Shown in pieces: positions 46,201-58,742 of a stretch of DNA of 64,000 nt. The DNA is from Trichaptum fuscoviolaceum (Eukaryota; Basidiomycota; Agaricomycetes; Hymenochaetales; Trichaptaceae): NCBI GenBank assembly GCA_910574455.1, contig CAJSYZ010000001.1:1533424-1597423 (forward strand), given 5' to 3'. The notes under the pieces are model-generated. The model saw only the letters and a program-made list of their open reading frames with translations. It made no database searches and was not told where the DNA came from. A program made the position numbers and the translations under genes. Within the stretch, counting starts at the first letter, position 1; every line of letters starts with the position of its first letter.

Positions 46201-48492
46201 AGAATTAGCTTGACACTCCTTCCATTTTTCCAATCGTTCACCGAAGGCAATTTAGTGAAAATAGTTCGACTGTTATTCACGATTACCTCTACGCATCTCA
46301 GAGATAAAATCGTGAAGAGAGGGAATGGAAGATTTAATGGATGTCCCGCCCGGCCGGATTTGAACCGGTTCGGGATATACCACATAAGTGCACTATATCA
46401 TGCAGCCGGCAATTGATACCGCCCCCGAGATATCTGATTCCGATCTCTGGAGAAATTCGTCAGGTGATGCAATGTATGTACCTAAGTAGGCCTGGGCTCC
46501 GAGATATTACTTCTGGACTAATGTTGTAGCATTGTTTTGCATTTCAGGATATGTACTTATTAAAGTAGCAGAAATTAGACATTCTGTGAAATGGCTGAGA
46601 AAGATTGGACTGTGCTAATTGTGTTGACGTGCATCATTTAGCTACAAATGATACGAGTTTGTAATGATGTTCAGATGCCATCTCCCGATCTGTCTGCAGG
46701 GATATCTTACGTAAATCTAACCTTTTGGATGGATTAGATGCCCTACAAAGACCTCTGACACCCCTGGTCTACAAATACAAACCGTGAGAACGTTAGTATC
46801 TGCATTGGGATGCTTGCTCCTGTGTTTCGTCATGTCAATTAGCGGCTCCCTGTCGAGAGTTGATGGAAAGCACAAAGGCAGTTTGATTGTCAAACACAAC
46901 AAATTTCGCATTCTCAATGCTCTTGGCTTTCATTTCCTCTCTTTGCCTTTGTTGTCCCCTAAAAACTTTACGTCGCTGCTTCTACAGTAACACATTCGTC
47001 GACATCGATAACATCATCTCAAGTCCTCGAATACAAATTCCAAGCGCGGAATCGTCGTCAGACTCTTCAAGAACACAAAGCTCGCGCACAACGTCCGGAA
47101 CAGCGGAATGACCTCGAATGTTGAGGAATATCAGTAAACTCTCTGGTGACCTATTATCAGCCCGTGGCACGCGATGATCTGTTTACCGAGTGAACTGCTT
47201 GACAGAAGGGGTTTGCGAACTTTTCGCTCTGGCTTCTTTCGGGCTCGGACTGGGCAAGCTCGACATGCCTTTGGTCGCGGATACACTTCCGAGGGTTATA
47301 CTTCAGCGCGTTGGTACGCAGCAAGCCCTCTGTCGCCCGAAACTCTGCTGCGGAAAGGTGGTCACGTTGGTAGCATGTTTCTAGCGTTCGCTTTCAAGTG
47401 GCCATCGATACAACTGGCGATGTATGCTTCATATGCCCTCTTATGTCGCAAGCCCACAATGCTCCTGATGGAAAAGGTGCGTTCGTCGCCTTTGACAAAC
47501 GATTTTGTCATTTTACAATTTCGTAGCGCACGCCCAGCACGCCGAGACTTGCGATATAAGCGCATGCAAGGTTGCTCCATCTCCGTCCGTCTTTCACTTA
47601 CATACTGCAGACCAATCTCTGTCAGAACATTGTCTTGGAACGCGACTAGCACAGTGACTCGAGGCGATACGGTTAAATCGGACCAGCTGATCTGAGGACA
47701 TCAGAATTGAAGTGAGCACATTTGCGCCAAGGCAAACCTTACCCCGGAATTCAGGCCCGCGCGCTTGCTACTGGCTTCGATTCGATTCATTCAATAAAGT
47801 CGACGGTAGCTTCTACACCCTGAAAGGACTGTTGCTTTGGGTGCCCAGACTCGAAAGGACATGGGCGGCTATCACCATCAGAGTGGCTATCTGCCTTGGA
47901 AAGTGGGGCTCTCAGGATGGCTCGCCATGTCCGTATGCAACTGGGGGCTGAACGTATCTATCATCCTCCGGGTATAGATTAAAACAACTTACTATGTGGA
48001 GGTCTGTATCACTTAAGTCCTGTACATGACTCGGACGCAGGAAAATTTGCGAGTGTACTTCACGCGGCTCTTGGGTTAACTTACTCGCGGGATTATGACA
48101 CAGGCGTGTACTCCAAGTTGTGTATGAACCCTGCGACCTGAGTGTTATTTCCACTGCGGGTGACGACCTTCCCCCTTCTTCGTGCTTGCACGGAAAGGGC
48201 AGATATGAGATGGATGCTCATTGCTAACGATAGTGCGCAAGGGAAACGTGTTTGTGCACTATCAGTCGCCAGCTATACAACTGAGCATCCTCCTTGCGGC
48301 CGTTCCGCTATCACACAGCCACGCGTGGGTAATCTCCCGATACAGAGGCACAAAAGCCTTCGGTTTCTCCATCGATACACGTCCCGAAGGCTCAACACCA
48401 CATCCCACACATTCATCGTCACTCTATGTTACACATGTGGACCGCCCGCTGCGCCTTCTTCCGGCCTGCAGCACGAGCTCGGGACCTTAAAT
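40252..48492. other. Gene-poor block, no confident gene
   Basis: Over 8 kb where I could not rebuild any family. The first few hundred bases are the promoter side of the minus-strand gene at 40251. Open frames elsewhere (for example 44016-44582, 42700-43179, 47174-47695) overlap frames in other phases, lack domain motifs and do not join by splicing into longer ones. A 41679-41870 frame with an AETHKSVSDAGADF segment has a faint aldolase-like look but stands alone. Homopolymer T runs occur near 44768 and 45595. The block may contain decayed genes, decayed elements or noncoding transcripts. Confidence 0.5.
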
Positions 48493-48494
48493 TA

Positions 48495-48541
48495 CACCCT
48501 ATGGACAAAAGTGACCGTGATGCCCATTTTTGGACATTTTT
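48495..48541 (+). repeat. Left terminal inverted repeat of the MITE
   Basis: 47 bp identical to the reverse complement of 49212-49258. Ends in a GGACATTTTT run. Confidence 0.88.
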
Positions 48542-49211
48542 AGAATTTCTCCTCCTTCCTCCAAGATTACAGTCTGAAAATATTTATGTATATAGTACAC
48601 TTCTGTAGCATTGTATACACGCAAGAGCTTTGATATGTTTACTTGAAATACTGAAATCCGACGCACCCGAAGGTTGAGATTTTTAGCCTAAAAATGCCTC
48701 TTTTTTGTCACATTTTGTTCTCGGACTCCGTGATACTCGATGCAAACCTCAGTCTTATTGTGTAGAAATGATCACTAGTCTCTTGTGAATAACATATGAA
48801 TTTTTCAGATTTTTTCATCAATAGGATCTAGAGTTGAGCTCCATGAAGTCTCTGTAACTCAAGTTTAAAAGGAAAAAATGACTTTAAATGCTACTTTTTG
48901 GAATCCGGAATTTATATCTTTCGTTGTTCCGCTGAGAAAAATCGCAAAAAATAATATGCAGTAAAGGAGATGCTGGTTTATTTTATCGTGAGGTTTGGAC
49001 AGAGATTAGCCTGCTAATTGTGCTACAATTAGCTTTAGATGAATAAAAAACCCTATTTTTTGTGATTTATCCCAACAGGACTTCTTGCTTATTATTTCTT
49101 GCTCTTGCAAAAGCAATACCTGGCATATACTATATAAACATTTATCTACTAGCTCTGTATTCATACAAATATTTTTGAAGTGTATGCTTCGCAGAAGAAG
49201 GAGAAATCTCA

Positions 49212-49258
49212 AAAAATGTCCAAAAATGGGCATCACGGTCACTTTTGTCCATAGGGTG
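49212..49258 (-). repeat. Right terminal inverted repeat of the MITE
   Basis: Reverse complement of the left repeat without a mismatch over 47 bp, followed directly by the TA duplication. Confidence 0.88.
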
Positions 49259-49260
49259 TA

Positions 49261-50256
49261 GTACTGCGCGAGAGTCAGGACTGTGTGATCGACATGGACC
49301 ATTCGTTGATCGACGTCCGATCAGCTTCATATGGCTTTGGTATCTCACCCTGATTAAACTGCGAGGTCTTCACCCTATATCGGAGAAGTGTTCTCGAGCA
49401 CGCGGACCTTGCGGAGCTGAGCCACCGCCGTCGCCATGGGCATGGCGATAAGCCCTTCTGCGAGAGCCTGAGGCCTATTCGCTAAACGTCGCGTCTATCT
49501 TGCGATCGATGAATTGTTGCCATAGACGTGCGGAGGGATCTGTTTCTTTGGACTGCGGGCCATTCTGGGAGCCTCTTCGTACGTCAAATTGACTGATCTC
49601 TTCGTGTGTGCGACTCCGCCGATTCATAACCTTCTAAGTGTGCTCCTCCATAATTGCTCGTGGAGATATCAAGTTGCATGGATGTCTCGTAACTTCAAAA
49701 CGGTTCTCCTTTTTGTTCGTTGCCCTTTAACGGCTTTCGATCTTCGGCCGAATGGATACCGTACTAACTTATGAAGAACTCCTGGAGATCCTAGTCTGGA
49801 CGGAGCTTGAGCACAAGCGCATGGCTGCTTAGAACCTTTTTATTACCTCTGCGGCGTGACTCTGAGGCTTGAGCCACTCTTGTATCTTGCAACTCGCGCT
49901 CGAAATTTGAAAGGCTTGCAAGGGGTGCGTCTGGGCTGTTGCGACTTCACCCAAACAGCCATGTCGTCTCTATCATATCCCAGGCGCCATACCCATCTCA
50001 GCTCATGGCTTGTGCGCGTACTCGAGTTTGGTAGAATAGTCAGCTCATCCCAGTCGCATTCATGCATAATAAGTTGCGATAAAATTTTCGCTATAAGCCC
50101 TAAGCTTCCACGACTTGTTTTGAAAGCCATGAATAGATGTGGACTTGTGGTATGCACGCACATATGGTAAAAGAGTCATGTTCGGTACCGAAGACGCGAC
50201 TTTTGTAATTAGCCTGTTTTGGCGACGCGTCTTGTATTCAAACCACGACAACGACG
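49261..50256. other. Intergenic region, no gene seen
   Basis: About 1 kb between the MITE and the Rad7 gene. Only short frames; presumably includes the Rad7 promoter. Confidence 0.55.
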
Positions 50257-52481
50257 ATGGCCAGAGGAAATAATGTCCGAGGGCCAACCTCCGCTTTGAC
50301 AGAGTTCTTGCGTGTAAGTCATCATAATCTATAAATCTGTTATCGAGTATGTTGAACATGGTGTCTAGGAATCTGGGATTACACCCACTGCAATCGCGAG
50401 ACGTACTCAGCTGGCTGAACAACAGGTTGCACAAGCTGGACCAAGTAATTCAAACGGAGATGTGACAGAAGAAGTAGCACGCCCTGGGACGAGAAGGACT
50501 AGATCAAACCAAGTATGTGTTGAATCACGCAAATGCTATCAGCTGCAGCCACAGCATTAAAGGAAAATTGCCATCTGCAGGCTGTAAACGATATTGACTC
50601 CGATGACTTAGACGAAGAGGAGGAACAAAAGTCCCCAGCGAAGAAAAGGAAGTTGTCTAAGAAAGATCAAGAGAAGCTGAAGGCGAAGGAAAAGGCGAAG
50701 GCGAAGCGGGGAAAGAAAAAAGGGGGAGACGACTCGGATTTTGAAGACGACTCCGATGAAGATGAATATTCTGCGTTGTCCCGAAGAGCCATTAGCAACA
50801 GAGACAAGGGCGCTGTAAGTGCTAAGCCCCCCGTAGGCAGCTTCGAAACATGCGCAGAATGCGAAAAGCAGTTCACGGTGGTGCGTACGGGCTTTAGCCA
50901 AGTTACTTCCTCCACAATTGTTTGTTCATTGTCTGTTTCAGACTCGCTACACTGTTGCTGCAGATCCTGGCCCTGGCTGGCTATGTCATGTCTGTGCTAA
51001 AAGCTCTGGCATAGACCCTTTCAAGAAAGCAGCCGCACCAAGAAAGCGCAAGGCGCCGGAAGAAAAGCGCAAAGTTGTGAGTTTTGAGGAACGAGAACTA
51101 CCAAGTTTGGCTTCCTTGTGCATAAATGTGAGTTTAAATTTCATGATTACAGTTTCATGATCGCTCAGCCTTACTTATTCTTTACGTCTATCGAAGATTA
51201 TTAGTGACTATATCGACGACGTTGAAGCGCTGGGTGAGATTAGTGCCACGAGCAAGTACGAAATTGGTCGTGTACTTGCGAGGAACAGAAGCCTGTGAGT
51301 GTCATTAAACCTTGTGCAATGTGTTGCAAAATCTTATACGGCTAAAAGGACTGCTGAAAATGCGAAGCTTCTTTATGACGTGCAAAATACTGAGCTTAGG
51401 CTCGCAGACGCAACAAGTAAGCTAGTTTTCCTACATACGCTTAGCCAATCAAAATAACTGAGAAGAATTAATGATTGACAGATATCGGTCCCAATGCTCT
51501 TTGCGCTCTTGCTGATCTCAACCCAAATCTCGTGAACCTTCGGCTGGACCTCTGCGGAAGAATGAACAACGATGTGTGCAACCACTGGGCGGCCCGGTTA
51601 CCTGCTCTTAGGCGTCTTGAGCTTTATGGACCATTCCTCGTGAGGGCCGAAGCCTGGCCAAATCTCTTTGAATCGCATCCCGACCTGACTGGCTTTCTCA
51701 TTAAACAATCCCCGCGGTTCGATATCGAGTGCATGGCGAGTTTAGCGCAGCACTGCACGGATTTGACGGAACTCAGGCTCAGCGAGATCGGCAAGATGAG
51801 CGACGAGTTTCTGGGGTATGTAAAGGGGTTTGAACATTTAACAAGTTTGGACTTGAGCGACCAGACCACCAGCCTCGGCACCGAAGCCGTAGTGGATTTG
51901 CTGAAGGCTGTCGGCTCCAGATTGACGCATCTTAACTTGTCTAAAAACACGGACCTGTCAGATGCAGTGCTTACGGAGGGAATGGCGCCCCACTGTCGTG
52001 TCTTGACTTCTCTCGTCCTCGAAGGCTTGCCGGAGGTCTCGGATGAAGCTGTAGCAACTTTCTTCAAAGAAACCACGAACGAACCTATGAACTACATATC
52101 ATTTAGCCGGAATCCACAGCTTTCTGACGGAACTCTTGACGGACTTCTGGGACATTCCGGGTCCAAGGTCGAAGATTTGAAGATCAACAGTCTGAAGGAC
52201 GTATCGAACAGCACCCTCCTAACGATCGGCGAACGTGCGAAGAAGTTGAAGACACTGGACATGGGCTTTTGTCGGCAAACGGACGATTTTGTCATCAAGG
52301 CCATTATGGAAGGTTGTGAGCAGATCGTGGATATTCAAGTCTATGGGTGCAATAGGTTGACCGAGAGTTGCCCGCGAAAGGTATGTGCTCCATAGCCATC
52401 TCGATGATGCATCATATCACCGCTAAACCTTGTCCACAGCGCGGGGTGAATGTTCGAGGCATCGAGACACATGCTATCTAA
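50257..52481 (+). CDS. RAD7: Rad7/Rhp7-type nucleotide-excision-repair protein
   Basis: Rad7 with Rad16 recognises UV damage in non-transcribed DNA for global-genome repair and also forms part of a cullin ubiquitin ligase. The gene starts at the ATG at 50257 (MARGNNVRGPTSALTEFLR) and has about nine exons; the last ends with RGVNVRGIETHAI. Order: a short N-terminal motif shared by the family, a Lys/Glu/Asp-rich basic region (about residues 70-150), a treble-clef zinc site made of CAECEKQF and WLCHVCAK, joined across an intron, then a helical linker. From about 51480 there is a regular array of leucine-rich repeats (ELRLSEIGKMSDEFL, LTHLNLSKNTDLSD, LKTLDMGFCRQTDD). The length of roughly 560 residues matches yeast Rad7. 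Confidence 0.9.
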
Positions 52482-53019
52482 CTTATCTATTACCCCTTTA
52501 TCATGACACTGCTCTCACTCAGGCTGTGGCGGTCGTGCAGCGGATCCGAAAGTCAAGTTAGCAGAAACTGTTGCTCGGATGATTCTTACTACCACAGAAG
52601 TATCCTTAGTCGCTTGGGAATTCTTGTACTTTCTCTGTCATTTGTGTATGTTATTATACGCTTCCAAACCCAAGGAAACTGCATTCGATATGTTCTTATT
52701 AATTACTACTGAATTGATGGCATTTGATGTTATTCGAAATGAGTACTGGATGTTTCCTATATAGGTAAACATAATCGTGATGCAATGGTTGTTTACCGCC
52801 ACCCTCACTGGCAGGCTGTGTTCGCCGCCGTGGAGCTCGGTTGGGCAGCCATGCCACACTCAGTATGCGAAGAAACCGTTGTTTACGAAGATGCCACAGG
52901 TGACAACGGGGCATACAAGAATGCGGCGCAGCCATGGTCCACCATCTCACTGGCCTTGAGAGAACGAAAACGAGCTATAATCCTCTCCCATTTCTACACT
53001 CTTTGCAACCAAAGCTACA
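52482..53019. other. Intergenic region, no gene seen
   Basis: About 540 bp between two plus-strand genes, AT-rich at the left, with no recognisable frame. Confidence 0.6.
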
Positions 53020-55165
53020 ATGAAGGCACCCACTGATATCATTCATCTTGAATCGGGGCTTCATCACGACAGCTCGACGAGAGCGCGCTCTGCGAGTCAT
53101 CCGGTCGTCAGTATGCACGATTTACCGAAACTGTTAACACCTTATGTTGCCGCACTGCCTTCGCCGGATAGGAAGCTTGAAGAAGAGCGACATGATCGTT
53201 ATGAAATCCACAGGTATGTATTTACCTTGTACAACTTGTTCTTGGTAAGCTAATGATCCTGTATTTTAAGAACGTCCCCAGCTGTGAGCAAAAACGTGTT
53301 CAAAAGGCGCAAGATTCGGCAAGCTTACAGAACGTTGTTGAATAGATTTCGCTTCCTGACGGTTGGAAATCTCACATCCATCCCAAGGGCTGGGTCTACT
53401 ATTTTCATCCAGTCGCTCGTTTCGTCACCGACTACAAAATAGAGTATAGCCTAGGCCTTCAAGAGTTCGAAACTGCGTTGAGAGAGGTGGATGGATTTCC
53501 TGTTCATCACCTACCGGAGGACTGTGAGCTCTGGGTCGACTACAGATTGGAGGGCGGAAAGAATGTCGCAGAGAAACTCTTCGTCGATCACGAGAGACGA
53601 CGATTGACACCTAAATCTCCTGTCCACAAGAAAGGATCTCTCACAGGCGATGGGACCTGGCAAGACGAGGAGATACCGGTACAAGAACGTGAGTTCAAAG
53701 CTTTATTGAAGCAACCCGTCTTAAGGGATGACCTCACCGATATGCAGAATTGAAGCTGGAGCAAGCCTACTGGGAGTATATCATCAGTCATCCTTGCCAC
53801 TCGTCACTGCCGTCAAACGCAGAGGAAGATGCTAAAGCAATCTTAATGTGGTACTTGCAAGGTAATATGATCAGCAGTTCCTCATGACGTTTGACGTTTA
53901 CAGATTTTCGTTTCTAAAGATCGTATGTTCAACCCTGAGGACAGTCTTGCACCATATTCAAGGGAGCTCACCAAAGATCTGCTTGATGCTCTGAATGCAG
54001 CTTGTGGCGACAGCGAGATATACGATGGAACTAGGAACAAATGTGTCAAGACGCACCTCGTCGCCTCGATTTTGGAACGTGCAGGTTCGTCGGTAGACCT
54101 AGCCCTTCTCTGTATTCGAGTGTGCTAATACCTGCGATAGCCGGTGAGCGTTTACGCCAGCACTATGGCCAACAGGATGCACGGTACTTCCTGAAGAGGA
54201 CGCTCAAATTACGTCGAGGTTTCAAACCTGAGCCCAGCCCAATGCCGTTGGATCTCATATACAAATTCATGATGTCAATCGTCTGTTTTGGTGCACCTTA
54301 TGCCTATCTTCGACATATCAACGAATTCTTCATGATAGGCGTGGGCAGGACTGACACCATCACGGAGCGCTGGCAGGCTTTTGTTGACGAGAACGTCGCT
54401 GACTGGACAAACACGAACTTGGTGGTATGCGTTACTCCGCAATGCGTTGGTTTTCTGATTGACCATAACAATGCTTCTTGATAGGCGACTGTACTCGTGA
54501 GTGCATCTGTGGCGCTCCTTGCGATTCCTGGAATCGACAGTTCCACGAGAATTATTGGGATTACATCCACATTGTTCTCTATAGCGAGTATCGTGGTGGG
54601 CCTAATGAACATTTGGCAGCATCAGCACAAGTCTCGAACAAATGTGGAGCTCACCGTTATCGTAAGTACACATAAACACCTATAACTGTAGACTTATTTT
54701 GGACATCACGCAGTTTGACTTCTTTGATAAAACCCATCGACACTTCAAAACGGACAACCTCCTTGCCATCCTCTTATCTCTGCCCATGGTCCTGCTCATC
54801 TGGTCAACATTGATGTTCGCTGTTTCGATGGTCACGTTTGCGTGGTTCGGCGTGGACGAGACGGCGATTGAGGCAAGTCAAGGTTCAGGACCAGAGGGGC
54901 CGAACCAGGGTGAAAGTACCTTCCATTTTGGCCTTGCGACGGCATGGATTGCAACGGGCTGTTTGAGCTTTCTAACAGCCCTTGTCCTAACGTCCTTCCT
55001 ATACTTCTGGAGGGTGAGAATTTCGCCCTTTTTGCAGTAAAAACCAGTGGATTGAGACTGACCTCAACAAAACAGGCTTGGGCCCCCTCCAGCTTTCGCA
55101 AAGAAGACTTTAAGCAAAAAGAGGCCAAACGCAAGCGGCGGTGGCGGCGACTCACTCCGTTTTAA
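53020..55165 (+). CDS. WW-like domain protein with C-terminal membrane spans
   Basis: A basidiomycete protein type of unknown function. It starts at ATG 53020 (MKAPTDIIHLESG). After a short first intron and a second one whose donor gives EQKR, the sequence ISLPDGWKSHIHPKGWVYYF is a WW-like domain with both aromatic anchors. A long soluble helical region follows (DRMFNPEDSLAPYSRELT, GERLRQHYGQQDARYF). The C-terminal quarter has about four membrane spans: one near LIYKFMMSIVCFGAPYAYL or TVLVSASVALLAIPG, IGITSTLFSIASIVVGLM, LLSLPMVLLIWSTLMFAVSM and TAWIATGCLSFLTALVLTSF. It ends in a basic KRKRRWRRLTPF tail. About nine exons; all joins I checked keep phase. Probably anchored in an internal membrane with a peptide-binding head in the cytosol. 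Confidence 0.8.
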
Positions 55166-57876
55166 AACAGTTCGCTGGTTTAGTTCAGTGCCAAGTGCCT
55201 ACTATATTAGTAAGTTCAGACGTGTAAACTTGAAGTCGTTTACTCTTCATGATTATGTTTTGATGCGCTTCCGTCCTAAGCTAGTCTGCTGCTACTTTCT
55301 CATCCCGCAGCCAGTCGTAAGCCACCAAAAAATCATATGAATTATCGAGTCTTGTCCAGCTTCACTATAAGCGATTGGGACGAGATCGGACGATTTGGAG
55401 GTAGCTGAAAACTTCGACCGGCTGAGGGCACAGTCAATGTTCCGAATTAACTCCCTTGTCCTTAAGCGACGGCAGTGTAGTGCACTGTTTTTGCAAGGTT
55501 TGTTATATGCTTCAACCCTTGAAGCTTTTCTGCCTATGTCACACGTGTTGGATCATTTGAGGGGGAGGGGATGGAAATGCTACCTGGAGCACGTACCTAA
55601 TTCCCGTGCGCCTCGCTGATGGCGCACCGACTTCCCGCACGGCGAAGTTATTATTGACCTTTGTTCACCAACCACCTTCCAGACAGCTCAGCAAGCAACC
55701 TTAGTCACATCTTGTACTTGTCTATATGGTCCAATATCTGCTGTCGTGGTTTCTACAGGGGCTTGTTTATTCTTTCTGGTCGTTACTTTTCTCATCATCA
55801 AGCTTCCCGCCTTCTCTTGCAATGGTCCTATACTCCATCCGCGATCCAGAACCGTACGTATTAGATGGGTGCGCAGGTAGAAGCGCCAGAGAAGGCTAAG
55901 TCATGTTATCATGTTGTCATTCCAGATAGCAGGGTCGTGCACGAGAAGAGTCTTTGTGGCACCCTCCTTCTAGGGGAGGTTCGTTGACTGCTCTTCGTGG
56001 CTCACGGTATCACTTCTGGACGAAACACGCAGCCTTATGTACCCTCGATCGTGTTCTTGGAGGATCTCATTGGAGTTCACAATGAAATGCAGCCGCAACT
56101 GGAAGCACGAAGATGACACTTCGCCTCGAGGGGGGAAGCCTCATCCGATCTACCCTTGGCACAGATGCCTCGAAGGGAGAAACTTGAATAGAAAAAGATA
56201 AGGACGAGGCGCATGCTATAGTTTCAGGGTATATAAGGTGTTCCTCCACCGCCTATCATTCTCCTCAGCACCCTTTGATCAGTGCGAGGAGCAGCAGGTC
56301 CTGTTCGAGCTCTCTTCAGAATTTCTCCCCACTCCCCCTCAACTAGTTTCTCCCTTTAAGACCTAAAAGTGAGTGGTGTCCCTTGGATACATCCAACTCC
56401 GACTCACATCCCTGCATCCACAGATTCTTCATTCTCTCTTTAAGACTTTTCCCATACAGGATCTTCATTTACAGTCACCCCTGGCTTGGGTGGGTATGCT
56501 TTCAGTGTCGCAAGAAAATTATTTTCTCATTCTCGTTTTTTTATATCAAGGCGGACGCCATCAGACGGGTCAGAAGACCTCGCAAGCCCGATTATGGTCA
56601 TGGGAGTCATCGCGCTCCTTGTTAGGGTGGATACTTGTGCATCTTTAGGTAGGCCCTCGAAATTACTGACCTGACTTTGCTGACCACACTGTTTAGGGAC
56701 TGGGTGGACTTTTCCCTTTTCTGCACACATATGCATCCTTTCAAAGAGCCGTGACTCATAGGAGCATTTTCCGGGCGACCAGCTGATGTCTTTCCTTGTT
56801 CTGATTTCAGAGCCTGAGCATTTTTCAAGCTTGTCATCAATTTTTTTTTCGAAGAATGTGTTTGCTTTCGTTAATTCGCACTGACGATCTCTCGAACTTT
56901 CTCGAGTTTAGCACAATTCTCCACTCATTCTTACTAAGTCAATCTTACGATGCTTTCCCTAATAATTGGGATGTATTATAGCTAATCCTGCATGTTTATT
57001 AGTCCCGCTGTCCAATGCAGTTAACGCGATTTTAAGCGCTTTTTCTTTTAAAAAAAAAATAGCAAGCTGCTACAGAAGTTTGCCCGCAATGTCACGGTAG
57101 GTCATACTTGCGAGCAAAATGAAACCGGCCATGATGTAGATGATATCGTTCCGACTTGTATATCGGGATGTCGATTGCTTTGTGGGGACCTACCGTATAC
57201 GAAAACGCCTCCGGTTTCATATATAGTGAGTTTATCTTCGAAGTTGTCCCCGCTGTAATCGTGGTCTCCACACTCCAGTCCGATTCTCGCATCCAAGAAG
57301 CAGCATGTCGTTCTGAGATCCGCGCTTGCTGGGAAAGGCTATTCATCTAAAAGTTCAATTTGGCTCACACAGGCACAGACGCTTTCCAGCAACTTCTCTA
57401 CTTGTTGATAATTTCGACCGGAAACTTATCGGAACGTACACTCGACACCCATTTCTCGAATATGGACATGTGAACCGTCTTCACTATCATAACTTCACTA
57501 ATAAGCTGGGTTCATCACTACAAATTCATCCCATCGCAAGTGGTGCAAGATAAGGAGAACAGAATATGAATCTAACGACTGCCTGGCACCACAGAGAACA
57601 AGTATACGGATAGAAAAGCCGCCAGACGCTGTGGCCATTAGCTGATACACTCAACAATCTCCCAGCGTTGAAGAATGATTAGGGCATCCCGGTGGCAAAG
57701 ATAAATGATGTTGAATACGCAACGCGGAACCAGTCGTTCGCGACGGTATGAGTCAGAACTGATAGAGAATGACAGCCGTGCAAGAACATCGAGGATGAAT
57801 GAAAATCTGAGAGTTGAATAGCTGCGCACTTACGTTAAATGTCGTACAAGAAGCTAACACATCTTATCGGAGCCTC
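55166..57876. other. Gene-poor stretch with an isolated TATA box
   Basis: About 2.7 kb with no confident gene. A TATA box at 56230 is followed by a pyrimidine-rich leader and a good donor (CTAAAAGTGAGTGG near 56364) with an acceptor at about 56423, so a spliced transcript is likely. The frames beyond it are short and show no family. The rest is AT-rich with a poly-A run near 57051. Confidence 0.5.
56230..56237 (+). promoter_or_regulatory. TATA box of an unassigned transcript
   Basis: TATATAAG followed 30-60 bp later by a CT-rich stretch and then a canonical intron, with no large open frame downstream. Confidence 0.45.
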
Positions 57877-58167
57877 TCAATCTTTGAGACCATCCCCGGT
57901 TCGGTGAACGGTGTTGTCCGACACCGTACGCTTCAGAACATTCGGCTTTCCTAGCAACGCAATTTTCTTCGATTGCGGCTCATCGGCTTGAACATCGTTT
58001 AAAAGAGTCATTGTGTAGTCGTATAGCTCCTTGGAGTATCGCCGTAGCTGGTCTTCCTGGCTCGCTATCGATCCCGGAGATTCCATCGTGCTACTTTCCG
58101 ATGCTGCGGAGGGTGTATCGTGCTTTCTGCTCTCTTCGGTGTTGGCTTCTGACACGCGATCGGTCAT
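57877..58167 (-). CDS. Small hypothetical protein
   Basis: The ATG at 58167 opens a frame of 96 residues, MTDRVSEANTEESRKHD at the start. It is charged and Ser/Thr-rich with a helical part (QLRRYSKELYDYTMTLLNDV). The frame stays open upstream for about 130 bases without an ATG, and a CTGCAG acceptor-like site lies just upstream, so a 5' exon is possible; an ATG at about 58378 on the minus strand is one candidate. No family recognised. It lies downstream of DBR1 on the same strand. Confidence 0.4.
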   Translation of the reverse strand: MTDRVSEANTEESRKHDTPSAASESSTMESPGSIASQEDQLRRYSKELYDYTMTLLNDVQADEPQSKKIALLGKPNVLKRTVSDNTVHRTGDGLKD

Positions 58168-58742
58168 ATAGAAGGGCAAATGTGGGGTAGAGAGGTCTGC
58201 AGATCCGGAGGGAGTTTTGCGCGGAGGGGGGAAGTGGGCTGGACAATCGTGTATGTGCCAGCGTTCGGTGGTGAGGGGTAATGGTTAAAGGAGGAACGAG
58301 ACGAGAGAAATCATCAGCGATTCATCTCCGGACTTAACAGTCCCGCACGTCGTTGTCCAAAACGACCGTGCGTTGCCATGTCGGAACTGCGCTAGCTCAC
58401 TTCGGGCGGAGTCTCGACTCACCGTTCACTCTCAGAGTCCCAGGGCCAGCTTCCCGCCCGCCCAAGGACGATATCGCAGGTATACGCCTAGACCGAACCG
58501 CATGTATCATTCGTCTTGCTCACACACTGCTATACACCGACCCAAAAGAAACTAGCGAGTGAACAACTGATCAGAATCTGCGGTCTATCACCCGACGGCG
58601 ATTCCCCCGGAGATCAGAAGGGATATGAAACATAGACATGTGCACAGGCAATCTCCCGAAATCGATCAAATTGTCATCATCACTGCCGCGCTTCAGCTCT
58701 CAGCCAATCCGAGAGACTTCCAAGGCTGCGGGAAAACTATTT
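58168..58742. other. Intergenic region between DBR1 and the small gene
   Basis: About 570 bp. May hold a 5' exon of the small minus-strand gene and the 3' UTR of DBR1; no independent gene is supported. Confidence 0.5.

Larger units (their letters stand above)
48495..49258. mobile_element. 764-bp MITE with 47-bp perfect terminal inverted repeats
   Basis: The left end begins CACCCTATGGACAAAAGTGA and the same sequence appears inverted at the right end. The first 47 bp of each end match perfectly, and an imperfect match continues for several tens of bases more. A TA dinucleotide flanks both sides (48493-48494 and 49259-49260), the target duplication typical of the Tc1/mariner superfamily. The interior is AT-rich and has no frame long enough for a transposase, so this is a non-autonomous element. 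The identity of its ends suggests fairly recent insertion. Confidence 0.85.

Noticed and set aside
46341..46445. tRNA-like T-arm on the minus strand (CCGGTTCAAATCCGG)
   Set aside because: The T-arm is good, but no 7-bp acceptor stem, D-arm or convincing anticodon arm can be paired in the flanking 80 bases; at most a tRNA fragment.
47174..47695. 173-residue plus-strand frame in the gene-poor block
   Set aside because: Composition is Arg/Ser-rich without motifs; the opposite strand is also open.
56374..56800. Possible PMP3-like proteolipid gene downstream of the TATA box
   Set aside because: Promoter and short hydrophobic frame suggested it, but none of the conserved PMP3 residues could be found in any phase.
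57092..57350. 84-residue minus-strand frame and its 64-residue plus-strand partner
   Set aside because: Both strands are open and neither has a recognisable motif or splice context.
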